In this document: positions 32,989 through 43,800 of the stretch, in pieces | How positions within the stretch are numbered: position 1 is the stretch's first letter | Layout: each line of letters starts with the position of its first letter | From: Nemophila menziesii | Taxonomy: Eukaryota; Streptophyta; Magnoliopsida; Boraginales; Hydrophyllaceae | DNA length: 64,000 bases | Reading direction: 5' to 3' | NCBI GenBank assembly: GCA_029959085.1 | Contig: JARWIR010000039.1 | Coordinates: forward strand, 3,782,001-3,846,000 | Program-made: the position numbers and the translations under genes | Notes under the pieces: generated by a model | Database searches by the model: none | Told to the model about the DNA's origin: nothing | What the model saw: the letters and a program-made list of their open reading frames with translations, nothing else

Positions 32989-32990
32989 AT

Positions 32991-34365
32991 TGAAAGTCCT
33001 AGAGGGGGGGTGAATAGGATTACTAATAGGATTAATGCCTAATTAAAAATCTTTTGGACAATTATAAGTTTAGGAGAAAACTTCTAAGTCAACTAAATAT
33101 ATCAAACACTTATGGGATCATACAAAGGATAAGATAAAGGTTAAATATATAAGTTAAACAAGTAAATCGACAATCTAATCTCTTACTACTCTAGAAGACT
33201 ATATGTTAGATAAACTAGATAATCAATATCACAATATTCATGCTAGCATATTATCAAACATATAAAGTGCGGAAAGTAAATAGAGTAGGGATAGAAAGAT
33301 ACACGCGATTTATAGTGGTTCGGTTTCCCTACATCCACTACCTAAGGAAGCCTCCTTAGGATTTCAAGCTTTTCACTAAGCTCCCGTGTCTCTCTTAACC
33401 GAGTCGAGAACACAATAACCCTTACAACCTCTTCGATAACACGAAGGACAAACACTTGTGTAATCACAACACAAGGACACCAAGTATACTCCCTATACTT
33501 GAATTCTCTCTTAATCTATCTATTACAAGACCTAGACTTAAGAGGATAGATACAAAGTGTTTAAGGGGTGAAACTACTTTGCTAGATAATCTCCTAAAGA
33601 GTGGATATAATTATAAGCTTGTAAACTCCTCTTGAGTAGATAAAACTTTGTGGCTTATTTGATTAACTCCTTGGATGAGTTGGATAGGACTAATAAGCTC
33701 ACTAAGATTGATTTTGACAATGTATAGCTCTTGACACCTTCTTGAATGATAACAATTAAGCCCCTTAATGTTTGTAATTAGTTGGTGTAGTTGTAGCCTT
33801 CAAAGAGCTTCAATTTATAGCAAAAAATAGCTTCCAACGGTCATAAGGCTTGAGTCCAACGGATCTATTAATCTCCCAACGGATATATTTCTTATGACTT
33901 AACTTTGTGCAGAAAAACCTTCTTTGCGGTGTACCGCAGGAATCGTCCGGTGCACCGCAATTCTCCTCGTCTTAATATTCTATCTAACTGACGGGCTAGC
34001 CATGCACCGTGCCCTAGTCCGCATTCTTGGTCCGGTGTACCGCGCCATTGGTCTGGTGTACCGCACCAAACATCTTTGATGGATTTGACCTATGCTTTGA
34101 TGCTCGGATCAATAAATCTACTTTACAAAAGTTGTAGATAACATCATTCTTTAAAACATTGCAGTTGATCATTAAGGCTATATCTCAAGGTATATAAAGA
34201 TATGAATAAAAGTAATGTAATGAGATATAATACGAATGATATGCAAAGTATTTTTGATGAATAATAGTGCAAGTAAGGATGTATAAAACAAGAGTAATTA
34301 GCACACTAATCATAAGAGGATTTGTCATATTAAAACAACCTATTAAGGGAGGCTATATGCCAACA
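32991..34365 (-). mobile_element. Sirevirus-type LTR (middle of the array), 1375 bp
   Basis: TG...CA bounded on both strands. On its right is the polypurine tract of one internal region and on its left the primer site of another. It therefore acts as 3' LTR for the complete unit and 5' LTR for the truncated one. A minus-strand TATA-like CTATAAATTG occurs near 33815-33825, with the paired palindromes 100-250 bp upstream of it. Confidence 0.92.
33926..34064. promoter_or_regulatory. Two paired-palindrome modules in LTR U3
   Basis: Units start at 33926, 33947, 34032 and 34053 (GCGGTGTACCGC or CCGGTGCACCGC), 21 bp within each pair. They lie upstream of the TATA-like box in transcription direction, where an enhancer would be. 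Confidence 0.6.
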
Positions 34366-34379
34366 ATCTCCCCCTTTTT
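34366..34379 (-). other. Polypurine tract of the complete Sirevirus unit
   Basis: The minus strand reads AAAAAGGGGGAGAT, directly abutting the LTR. Related GGGGGAG motifs recur on the minus strand near 34450, 34540 and 34810. Multiple polypurine-like motifs upstream of the 3' LTR are a known mark of the Sirevirus lineage. Confidence 0.88.
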
Positions 34380-35377
34380 GATGATGACAAATCCTTCACT
34401 AAAACACCTTAGGAATGATATGAAAGTTTAAGCACTAATGAAATAAAGCTCCCCCTCACAAAAAGCATATAAGATTTGAGATGCATTTGTGAGATTTAAA
34501 AAGTGCAATTTTTGAAAGTTTTAGTGCACATATTTCTCCCCCTTTGTCTTCATCAAAAAGACGGGGTAAAAACAACTAAGAAAGGAAGAGCTAAAACTCA
34601 AGTGAATAGATTTTAAACAACGATTTTAAGAGAGTTGCAAGAGATGCACAAAGTAAGATAAGAGCTAAGAGATAGAGACATTTTACCAACTTCTTGATCG
34701 AAAGATTTTCATTTCATATGCTTTCTAATGACACAAACGATTAGTAGCAATATATGAGATACATGATTAGCCAAAGCATTAGAGTTTTTAAATATGATTT
34801 AACAAAAAACTCCCCCTTACATAATGCAAAGAGTTTGTTTCAATTTGAAAAAGTTTGATCTACAATTTCTCCCTAATAAAGAATATTTGAAATCATTTTA
34901 AGAAAGTTAGGGGTAAAATGTATTTTTTGAAAAGTATAGGGACTAAAATCATTTTTCAAAAAGTTTAGGGACTAAAAGGCAATTTAAAACATTTAGGGAC
35001 CCAAGTGCAATTTTCAACAATATTATCTTAAGGGACTAAAGAGCAATATATGATAGGATCAAGGATTAGAGATGCAATAGTACCTATCATTAAAGAAAAT
35101 GTTAGCAATATCAATATCCGAAGCATAAAAATTAAGCATCTAACATTCAAGATAAGACAAAACAAACTTAACCAAATAACCAAATAAAACACATAGCATC
35201 CTAAAACATTATCCAAATAAAACCAAGTAGCAATAATATCCTAAATGTCCAAAACACGGACCCATAAATAATTAAAGCATAAACACCACAAACTTAGTCC
35301 AAAACAACCACAATAAAACACATAAACACCAAGAAGGATAAAATGAAGATTTAAAAGCAAACACCCAACACGACCAA
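34380..35377 (-). other. Sirevirus 3' non-coding region with short direct repeats
   Basis: No ORF. It contains the extra GGGGGAG motifs, and at about 34905-35040 four or five copies of a tttagggactaaaa-type repeat spaced about 30-40 bp. Confidence 0.6.
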
Positions 35378-36616
35378 TTAACGATTTTCACGGGGAGAGC
35401 GGCTTCTAGAACGATGGCGAGAATGAGACACATCATCTTTAATGCACGAGACATCATTTTTCACGCAAGATAACTCACTAGCAAGAGTTCCCAATTTCTC
35501 TTCTAACACTCCAAATTTCCTTTCTAATTTCTCTTCCAAAGCCTCGAATTTTCTACCCATATAATCCATAAACCGAGTTATTGTGCTTTCAAAACGAGAT
35601 GGATTAGGAGGATCCTCATGAATGGGTGGGTTTTGAGTAGGCTCATTTGGGATAGGATTTTGTTGGGCCGGGTTATCCAATAATTCAAGTGAGTTAAGCT
35701 CCGGACCGAAAGTTCTTTCTTTAGCTTGTAAGATACGATTACGAATTGAAGCATCCGAAATACGATTAATATGTGAATGCGAAACATAGGCGTTATTATA
35801 GATATCAAATTTCATTCTCTTAATCGTGCTATAATCGAAACACCAAGCTCTATCTATTGGTTTCACATTTGTTCCTCCTAAAGAAATTCCACTTGCATCA
35901 AAGATTTTAGTTAGAAAAATACCGTATAGGACTTTATCCCGAGATGCTCTAGCATGGTTCATCCATTTAAACATTATCGCAATAATGTTAATCCGTTGTT
36001 TAGCGAAGATCAAATATATTAGATAAGCTTCATAAGGGATTAGTTTAGCATCATGCTTATCCTTTGGAATCACGGCCGAAATAAGAAATTTATGAGCCAC
36101 AATGAACTCCGGATCAAAGTTACGTAAATTCCAATTTCCGTCTTGAACAAGCATCCTACTATTAACGAAATCAATAACCTCGTTTTGAGCTACCACATCG
36201 AGACTAGAACCATCCCAACCACTTGACCAAAAACCACTAAAACTATCCGAAGGAATATTATATCGAGCACATATAGCATCTAACTTTAATCGTAAAGGAG
36301 TACCCGAAACTAATGATTTTATCGAATTAGTAGCACAATTATATTCAAAATTAGAGTAAAACTCTTCGATTAAACCGCTTGCTAAATGACTACCCGTAAA
36401 TTGAAAGATTTGATTACAACCTTGAAATGAAAGGAGTTCAAAGAGAGAATTATCACCGGAAGGAAAAGCCGAAGCACTTATGGTTCTTCCCGGGAGAGGA
36501 TCGAATGGCCGGAGTGGATGAGGTGTTGGTGACCTCGCCGGAGATGGCGCACGGCGGCGGCTGGAGGAGGCTCCGGTGGTGGCTTTCTTCTTTGGAGTAG
36601 ATTTCTTTTCTCTCAT
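35378..36616 (-). CDS. 412-aa ORF resembling 'putative plant transposon protein', in a pol-less Sirevirus
   Basis: The function is not known. The ATG at 36616 opens a basic Ser/Pro-rich N-terminus (about 1-40). A predicted globular region follows (about 55-310) with GLIEEFYSNFEY, GFWSSGWDG, AHKFLISAVIPKDKHD and a hydrophobic YEAYLIYLIFAKQRINIIAI stretch. Next is a Pro/Asn-rich linker, a heptad-like coiled coil (about 345-395, RKFEALEEKLERKFG) and an Arg/Ser tail (SRHRSRSRSP). The EFY...P..H...lly layout resembles the retroelement-associated family called putative plant transposon protein. It occupies the place of pol or env and is fully open, which suggests recent selection. Two paired-palindrome modules lie 204-329 bp upstream of its start. 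It could also be a captured host gene. Confidence 0.75.
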   Translation of the reverse strand: MREKKSTPKKKATTGASSSRRRAPSPARSPTPHPLRPFDPLPGRTISASAFPSGDNSLFELLSFQGCNQIFQFTGSHLASGLIEEFYSNFEYNCATNSIKSLVSGTPLRLKLDAICARYNIPSDSFSGFWSSGWDGSSLDVVAQNEVIDFVNSRMLVQDGNWNLRNFDPEFIVAHKFLISAVIPKDKHDAKLIPYEAYLIYLIFAKQRINIIAIMFKWMNHARASRDKVLYGIFLTKIFDASGISLGGTNVKPIDRAWCFDYSTIKRMKFDIYNNAYVSHSHINRISDASIRNRILQAKERTFGPELNSLELLDNPAQQNPIPNEPTQNPPIHEDPPNPSRFESTITRFMDYMGRKFEALEEKLERKFGVLEEKLGTLASELSCVKNDVSCIKDDVSHSRHRSRSRSPRENR

Positions 36617-37369
36617 GGTGAAAATAGGAAGTGGGTAATGAAGGAGAGAGAGAGAAGTGATTTAGTGGAGAGATTATACCTTTAGGTGGTGGAGGAGTGG
36701 TGGTTAGATCGCCGGAAATCGCAGCAGTGGAGGAGGAGTGGGTTAGGTTCTGTTTAAAAAAGGGGAATGAAGAAGAAAAGAAGAGAAAACGGGTTTAAAA
36801 CGCTGACAAAACCTATCCTGCGGTGTACCGCGGCAGTCGTGCGGTGTACCGCACTGCAACAATAAACTGGGCGAAAAAATAAAGAAAAAATAAAAGGGGT
36901 GAAACCCTGGATTGCGGTGTACCGCGGATTCGTCCGGTGCACCGCAAAAGCGCTCGACGAAGTGAAGAAGATGGAAATTTTTGGTTCTTTTAAAAACACC
37001 CGAAACACATTCGAAACTTCCCCAAAAGATTCGGAATGGTATAAAACTAATAGGATGACTTTTGTTTAGAAAAGAAACACCAAGGAAAGCCCGAAAACAC
37101 ATAAAACAGTTTATTTCACAAATACCCCTATATTTTCTAAAAGTACAAAAAGACCCAATGTAAAAAAAAACAAAGCAATATTAAGCATGAAAAGGTCAAG
37201 AAACACAAGATATTAGCACATAGAGGATAAAGCACATAAACACATAATAACACATAAAGATAAAAAAGAAGAAAGGAATGAATTCACCGTATTTTCCTTT
37301 TACGAGGTTTGAACGTCCTTTTGCATATAATTCCATTTTCTTGACGCTCAACACCTTCAATAAATATTA
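36617..37369 (-). other. Spacer between gag and the 412-aa ORF, no pol
   Basis: In a standard copia element more than 3 kb of protease, integrase, RT and RNase H coding would follow gag. Here only about 750 bp separate the gag stop from the next ATG, with no recognisable pol motif. It holds the two paired-palindrome modules and is a plausible internal promoter and leader. Confidence 0.7.
36820..36945. promoter_or_regulatory. Two paired-palindrome modules upstream of the 412-aa ORF
   Basis: Units start at 36820 and 36841 (spacing 21) and at 36914 and 36934 (spacing 20). Three of the four match GCGGTGTACCGC exactly. Same architecture as the LTR and 15.1-kb modules. Confidence 0.6.
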
Positions 37370-38422
37370 CTATGGTATCCGAGGTGGAATGGATCCGGAA
37401 ATGTTGTTAGCATTAGTCACGATCCATATTGGCTTTTCCCACGAGGGTATCAAAGATCCGCTTTCAAGTTGTTCATGATAATGGCACGTAGAAGCATGAT
37501 GACCGGGTTTACCACAATATTTGCAAGAACTTCTTTTTCGAATAGAACTATTATGTGAGGGTTTTGAACACGAATTTTCCTCATTCTTTTCAATATCCAA
37601 AATATCACTCAAATACAATTTTTCTTTAAAAAGACCATTTGGATCAAAAGGAGTGACATTTGAAAAGGGATGATTTTCTAAAGTTTTAAGAGCGAGGGAA
37701 AAAGCTTCATCCAAGTTTTTAAAACCTTCTATATTTTTCTTCATAGGATGTTGACTTTTATTTGAAGAGAAAATGTTTTCAAAACAAGGGTTTTTAGTAT
37801 TACCAAGAATATCATCTAAAGTGATACAACATTTAAAACAATTCTTTTGCTCAACTTTAGCCCTTTTTAACATGAGGTTATTCAAATGGATTTGAGAATC
37901 AAGAATTTTGAGAAGGGATGAAATTTGCCTAATATCATCATAATTATAAGGAAGAGATAAAGAGTTAGGATAGATGGCTACCTCATGGTTTGGTTTAGGA
38001 TTGTCATGAGATTCATCATGGATTAAGATTTCTTTTTCTTCATCATTTTCGACAATTCCATATAGAAATTCCAAACGATCCCAAAGCTCTTTTGTGGATT
38101 TACAATCTAACATTTGTGAGAAAATTTCTTCGGAAATTTCACAGATTAGAGTGTACATTGGTTTTGCATTTTGAGTGAGCTTAGCCTTATCCTCAACGGT
38201 GAGTTCATCATAATCTTTTTCTTCTTGATTTAGCTTAAGAACTCCCGCTTCATTTAACTCCTCTTTATATGGAATGAAAGGACCTTCCATAACGATTCTC
38301 CATTGATCGGGATCTTCGGTTTTGATAAATTCCTCCATTTTTGTTCTCCAAGCAAAATAGTAAGTTCCTACAAAAAGTGGAGGTCGGGTAGAAGACGAAC
38401 CTTCCAAAAGATTAAATTCCAT
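37370..38422 (-). CDS. Sirevirus-type gag, copy in the complete unit
   Basis: 350 aa from ATG at 38422; same domain order as the copy at 31881 (copia gag N-terminus, UBN2-like region, CCHC knuckle at 300-313, stop at IPPRIP). It is intact, and the region between it and the next ORF lacks pol. The protein could package RNA, but the element would need enzymes supplied by an autonomous relative. Confidence 0.87.
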   Translation of the reverse strand: MEFNLLEGSSSTRPPLFVGTYYFAWRTKMEEFIKTEDPDQWRIVMEGPFIPYKEELNEAGVLKLNQEEKDYDELTVEDKAKLTQNAKPMYTLICEISEEIFSQMLDCKSTKELWDRLEFLYGIVENDEEKEILIHDESHDNPKPNHEVAIYPNSLSLPYNYDDIRQISSLLKILDSQIHLNNLMLKRAKVEQKNCFKCCITLDDILGNTKNPCFENIFSSNKSQHPMKKNIEGFKNLDEAFSLALKTLENHPFSNVTPFDPNGLFKEKLYLSDILDIEKNEENSCSKPSHNSSIRKRSSCKYCGKPGHHASTCHYHEQLESGSLIPSWEKPIWIVTNANNISGSIPPRIP

Positions 38423-38464
38423 ATCGTTTACTCTACTAACGATTAAGCTATTCACGTAGAGTTA

Positions 38465-38477
38465 GGCTCTGATACCA
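38465..38477 (-). other. Primer-binding site, initiator Met tRNA
   Basis: Minus strand TGGTATCAGAGCC, two bases from the LTR. Confidence 0.9.
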
Positions 38478-38479
38478 AT

Positions 38480-39853
38480 TGAAAGTCCTAGAGGGGGGTG
38501 AATAGGATTACTAATAAGATTAATGCCTAATTAAAAATCTTTTGGACAATTATAAGTTTAGGAGAAAACTTCTAAGTCAACTAAATATATCAAACACTTA
38601 TGGGATCATACAAAGGATAAGATAAAGGTTCGATATATAAGTTAAACAAGTAAATCGACAATCTAATCTCTTACTACTCTAGAAGACTATATGTTAGATA
38701 AACTAGATAATCAATATCACAATATTCATGCTAGCATATTATCAAACATATAAAGTGCGGAAAGTAAATAGAGTAGGGATAGAAAGATACACGCGATTTA
38801 TAGTGGTTCGGTTTCCCTACATCCACTACCTAAGGAAGCCTCCTTAGGATTTCAAGCTTTTCACTAAGCTCCCGTGTCTCTCTTAACCGGGTCGAGAACA
38901 CAATAACCCTTACAACCTCTTCGATAACACGAAGGACAAACACTTGTGTAATCACAACACAAGGACACCAAGTATACTCCCTATACTTGAATTCTCTCTT
39001 AATCTATCTATTACAAGACCTAGACTTAAGAGGATAGATACAAAGTGTTTAAGGGGTGAAACTACTTTGCTAGATAATCTCCTAAAGAGTGGATATAATT
39101 ATAAGCTTGTAAATTCCTCTTGAGTAGATAAAACTTTGTGGCTTATTTGATTAACTCCTTGGATGAGTTGGATAGGACTAATAAGCTCACTAAGATTGAT
39201 TTTGACAATGTATAGCTCTTGACACCTTCTTGAATGATAACAATTAAGCCCCTTAATGTTTGTAATTAGTTGGTGTAGTTGTAGCCTTCAAAGAGCTTCA
39301 ATTTATAGCAGAAAATAGCTTCCAACGGTCATAAGGCTTGAGTCCAACGGATCTATTAATCTCCCAACGGATATATTTCTTATGACTTAACTTTGTGCAA
39401 AAAAACCTTCTTTGCGGTGTACCGCAGGAATCGTCCGGTGCACCGCAATTCTCCTCGTCTTAATATTCTATCTAACTGGCGGGCTAGCCATGCACCGTGC
39501 CCTAGTCCGCATTCTTGGTCAGGTATACCGCGCCATTGGTCCGGTGTACCGCACCAAACATCTTTGATGGATTTGACCTATGCTTTGATGCTCGGATCAA
39601 TAAATCTACTTTACGAAAGTTGTAGATAACACCATTCTGTAAAACATTGCAGTTGATCATTAAGGCTATATCTCAAGGTATATAAAGATATGAATAAAAG
39701 TAATGTAATGAGATATAATACGAATGATATGCAAAGTGTTTTTGATGAATAATAGTGCAAGTAAGGATGTATAAAACAAGAGTAATTAGCACACTAATCA
39801 TAAGAGTATTTGTCATATTAAAACAACCTATTAAGGGAGGCTATATGCCAACA
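38480..39853 (-). mobile_element. Sirevirus-type 5' LTR, 1374 bp
   Basis: Almost identical to 32991-34365 and bounded TG...CA. Its outer end abuts duplication copy B (gattt, 39854-39858). The partner target duplication is not present at the other end of the array, which is truncated. Confidence 0.92.
39414..39552. promoter_or_regulatory. Two paired-palindrome modules in LTR U3
   Basis: Units start at 39414, 39435, 39520 and 39541, 21 bp within each pair. One unit has drifted to CAGGTATACCGC. Confidence 0.6.
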
Positions 39854-40810
39854 GATTTATTTGCTCGAAGTAACGACAAAGGAAAAGAGAACGAGGAGTC
39901 GGTACTTGATTATGATCTGGTCTCCATTTATGCGCAAGTGAAAAACTCATGGCTAAATTTATGAATAAGGAAGCACTAAGCTTCACCTTCCTTACACGAG
40001 GTGATTGCGAGGCATTTAAGAGTGTCTCATTTACTAGAAGAGGTGTAGTTATTTCTTGTTATAGGTTGGGTCTTGTCATCTGCAATCGTAAGTGTCATTA
40101 TTGGCATTTAGTATGAATTTCTTTACTTAAAGTAACTACAAAAGAAAAGAGAACGAGGAGTTGGTACTTGATTATGATCTGGTCTCCTTTTATGCACAAG
40201 TGAAAAACTACTGAATTTGTGAATAAGGAAGCACTAAGCTTCACCTCCTCAAACGAGGTGATTGCTAGGCTTTTAAGAGTGTCTCATTTACTAAAGAAGG
40301 TGTATTTATTTTTTGTTATACGTTGGATCTTGTCATCTGCAATCGTCAATGTCATTATTAGCATTTATTATGGGTTTATTTACCTAAATTAATGACAAAG
40401 GAAAAGAGAGGAGGAGTTGATACTTGATGATGATCCGGTCTCCATTCATGCACAAGCGAAAAACACATGGATAAATTTGTGATTAAGGAAGCAATAAGCT
40501 TTACCTTCCTCAAACGAGGTGATTGTGAGGAATTTACGAGTGTCTCATTTACTAAAGAAGGTGTATTTATTGCCTGTCATTGGTCAAATCTTGTCATCTG
40601 CAGTCGTAAGTTTCCAAATTGGCATTGGCATTTAGTATGAATTTGTTTACTCAAAATAACGACAAAGGAAAAGAGAACAAGAAGTTAATATTTGATTATG
40701 ATCTGATCTCCATTTATGCACAAGTAAAAAAATCATGGCTAAATTTGTGAAAAAGGAAGCACTAAGCATCACCTTCCTCAGACAAGGTGATTGCGAGGCA
40801 TTTAAGAATA
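39854..40810 (+). repeat. 262-bp tandem array, copy B
   Basis: Landmark agtgtctcatt at 40021, 40278 and 40539, and a degenerate site near 40807; periods about 257, 261 and 268. Same unit as at 24400-25480. Confidence 0.85.
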
Positions 40811-43800
40811 TGTCTCTTTTTCATTTTCTTTTAGGACTACCCATGTCATTATGGCCATATTAGTGGAATAGAAAGTGGTTTGTTGAAGAGGAACAAGATG
40901 ATCATATGTTGCATAAATTGATAACTTTGATTAAGGTAGTAGGACCACTAGTATTTTTCCTTACTGCATCATCAACATGCATATCACATTCTTTCTGGAA
41001 ATTTTAACTCAATGGATCAAATGCTGGAAATTGTTATCCATATGACAACTCAATGGATCTTCTGGAAATTGTTATGTTCACACAATATGACACCAACTTA
41101 ATATGGAAAAAAAATTAACTCCATCAGATACCGTGTTATTGTGGAATCACTTCATGGCTAGATAAAGCTGATCGATCTAATAGAAATAACACCTCAAACC
41201 CGTGCAAGGAAAATATTAGGAAAGTTTGGAGCAAGACTCATGATGGCACTCTAACGTTCAAGACAATCATGATTTATGATGGATCCCCAAGATAGATTTT
41301 GGTGAAGAAATATTGTAAGAAATCTAAGAGGTGTAATGTAAGATATATGTATAAAATAAATTACCTAAATTAAAGTAAACTACATGACTTTATGCATTGG
41401 GTAATGCCTACAACCATTATGGTTCATAGAGAAATCATGGGTAGGTATTAGATAATCATCTTATATGAACACAACCATATGTTATCTTAGGTTGAATGAT
41501 ATGGGATTAGTGAAAACCTGAATTCACCCACTAAATACACAATTATTGCTTCGTAGCTTAAACACTCACACAAATTTCAACTATTTAGAGTACATGGTTC
41601 ATATCATAAGGTCCATAGCTCAAAAGACTTATATGACCAGAGCCCTAACATATGTCATGTCTCACGAAGGATCAACAAGAACATGGTAATAACATTTTAA
41701 AAGATTGAAATGCCTATGGTTGCTATTAGTAGGTATATGAGATTCCATATTGTTGGGCAATTACCAAATCTTATGATTAATTATTGCCCAGTAACAGTAA
41801 TCCAAGGTCATTACACAACCACATGAATGGGTAAAATTCAAGCCATATATGATTAAATAATTACTAGTCCATATATTACTATGTAGTTACCCAATAATAT
41901 GGTTGAGTAACAATACAATGATATTTAATATAACTAGTACGTGGTTGGTTACCTAGTCATATGGTTGGGTAACAATACCACCATATATAATACAACTTGT
42001 ACTTTGGTTTGTAAGTGTTTATATGCACCAAACCTATCACCACAATAAAATAAAAACACCGTCCACAACCAACAATGCAACAAATTAACCTGTCATATAC
42101 AATGTAATATTGTCTTATATGTAAAAAAAACAAGCCAATTCTTTTTCCACGGATGGCAAACGAACAAATCCAAAATATTTTAGAAAAAAAAATCAAGTTT
42201 TGTACCATTGAAAATTAAGGAATGCACGTTGAGAAATATCAAACTTTTTGCCTCTACAATGCTGAACCAACAAACAAAAACTCTAAAGATGACAGGTTTG
42301 TATTTTTGTTGATAGTTTCAACAAAAAAAAGCCTTACATAGTTGTCTTCCTCTTTGGAATGATTATAATTTTTTCCGAATGAAACAAAAGTAGGAGAAAG
42401 ATAATTTGGTTGTGTTCTACGTGGGTTAGTGGATATTTTTTAATCCTTTTGTTTTTTTATTATATATGGGCATTTTGTCCAAATTAATGTTCTCATATGA
42501 TTGACCTTTTTGGGTCAAGTCATTTAGTCTATTACCCATTATGTTATTTTTTCAAAAAAAAGGAGTAAAATTTAAATTGATTAAAGGTATGGAAAGACAA
42601 AAAATAATTAATGGAATCGACTAAAAATAGAAATAAATTTTGAATGATCTTTTTGGCTAGATGTATACCATAATTCTATCAATTTCTAACTAGAAGTAAC
42701 AATAATAATGACTTTTAATATATGAAAAAAATGAGATAGTACAGGAAAATCATAAGGATAAGCTTTTACAAAAGAATTGATGTCGCAAAGATAAATATTG
42801 TGACTTGATTATCGTTCCTTGAAATGAAAATTAGATACACGTTTTTTAGTTTATCAATGTTAGGCAATAGCCTAGGGTGAAATGGGGAGGGAAGGATATA
42901 TGACAAAACAATTAAAGGTACTAAAGCTATTTTGATCACATCCAGCGAGAATGAAAACATCATGAACAAAAACTGAAAAGGTAAGCATGGGTTGTAGGAG
43001 GTAATGAAAAGATAGTCTTGAAGTATGTGCTAAAATGAGAAACGTTTTATGTGTTGTTAATTAAAATAGGGATGAAGCTAATAACAAATTATATTCGAAC
43101 CATCTTTGCATAGGATAGATAAACACTTATTCGAAGAAGCTAATAACACATAGTAATAAGTGATAATGAGAAACGTGTATCCATCTTGTGCAAAGATGGT
43201 TCAAATATAACGAGGATACACATAAATATGGTGCCATGTCTTTGTACCAAACGAGTAATACCTCTTCAGTACAACCCAATGTAGGAGAGACATGGAAGTT
43301 GTTTAACAACTCTCTCTTATCACTTGGAAACCACCTCTCCAATGTGGTATTCTTAACAATGATATAGGCATCGTGCTAACTTAAAGTAGTTTACATTTGC
43401 CAACCTGTTGATAGTTTGATAAAACAGATGATAAATGCTAGTATCTCATATAAATAGAAAGATGATGTAAAAAATCCGAACCCTAAAACTTTGATAATAT
43501 AATGTAAATATTAAATTCATTGTGAAGCTTTATTTCTTATTATTTTATTTATCTGGCATAATCTCTTATATCAGCATGTATGTGAAGAAAGGCGAAAAAT
43601 AATCATGTTCATCGGTTAATAAAAAAATTGTGAGTGTACTCACATACAAGAAAGAGAGAACTTTGGTTGGACATAGACAAAACTCATGAAAAAATTAGGA
43701 AAGAAGTAGAACAAACAAGAAGGAAAAGACAAACCAAAATATTGATAAATTCAGATATTCTTTGAGGTCTTATGGATACACGCAAATCAATAATCCAGAG

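Larger units (their letters stand above)
31691..39853 (-). mobile_element. Sirevirus-type copia array: LTR - internal - LTR - partial internal
   Basis: On the minus strand from right: 5' LTR (39853-38480), tRNA-Met primer site, gag (38422-37370), spacer, 412-aa ORF (36616-35378), GGGGGAG-rich region, polypurine tract, LTR (34365-32991), then a second primer site and gag (32933-31881) and a stop at about 31691. The second internal region is cut at the sequence aatattaagcatg, also present at 37184 in the complete unit. No pol domains are present. The two gag copies differ at about four residues and the LTRs are nearly identical, so the array is recent. This structure typically arises by unequal recombination between elements or LTRs. 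Confidence 0.88.
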
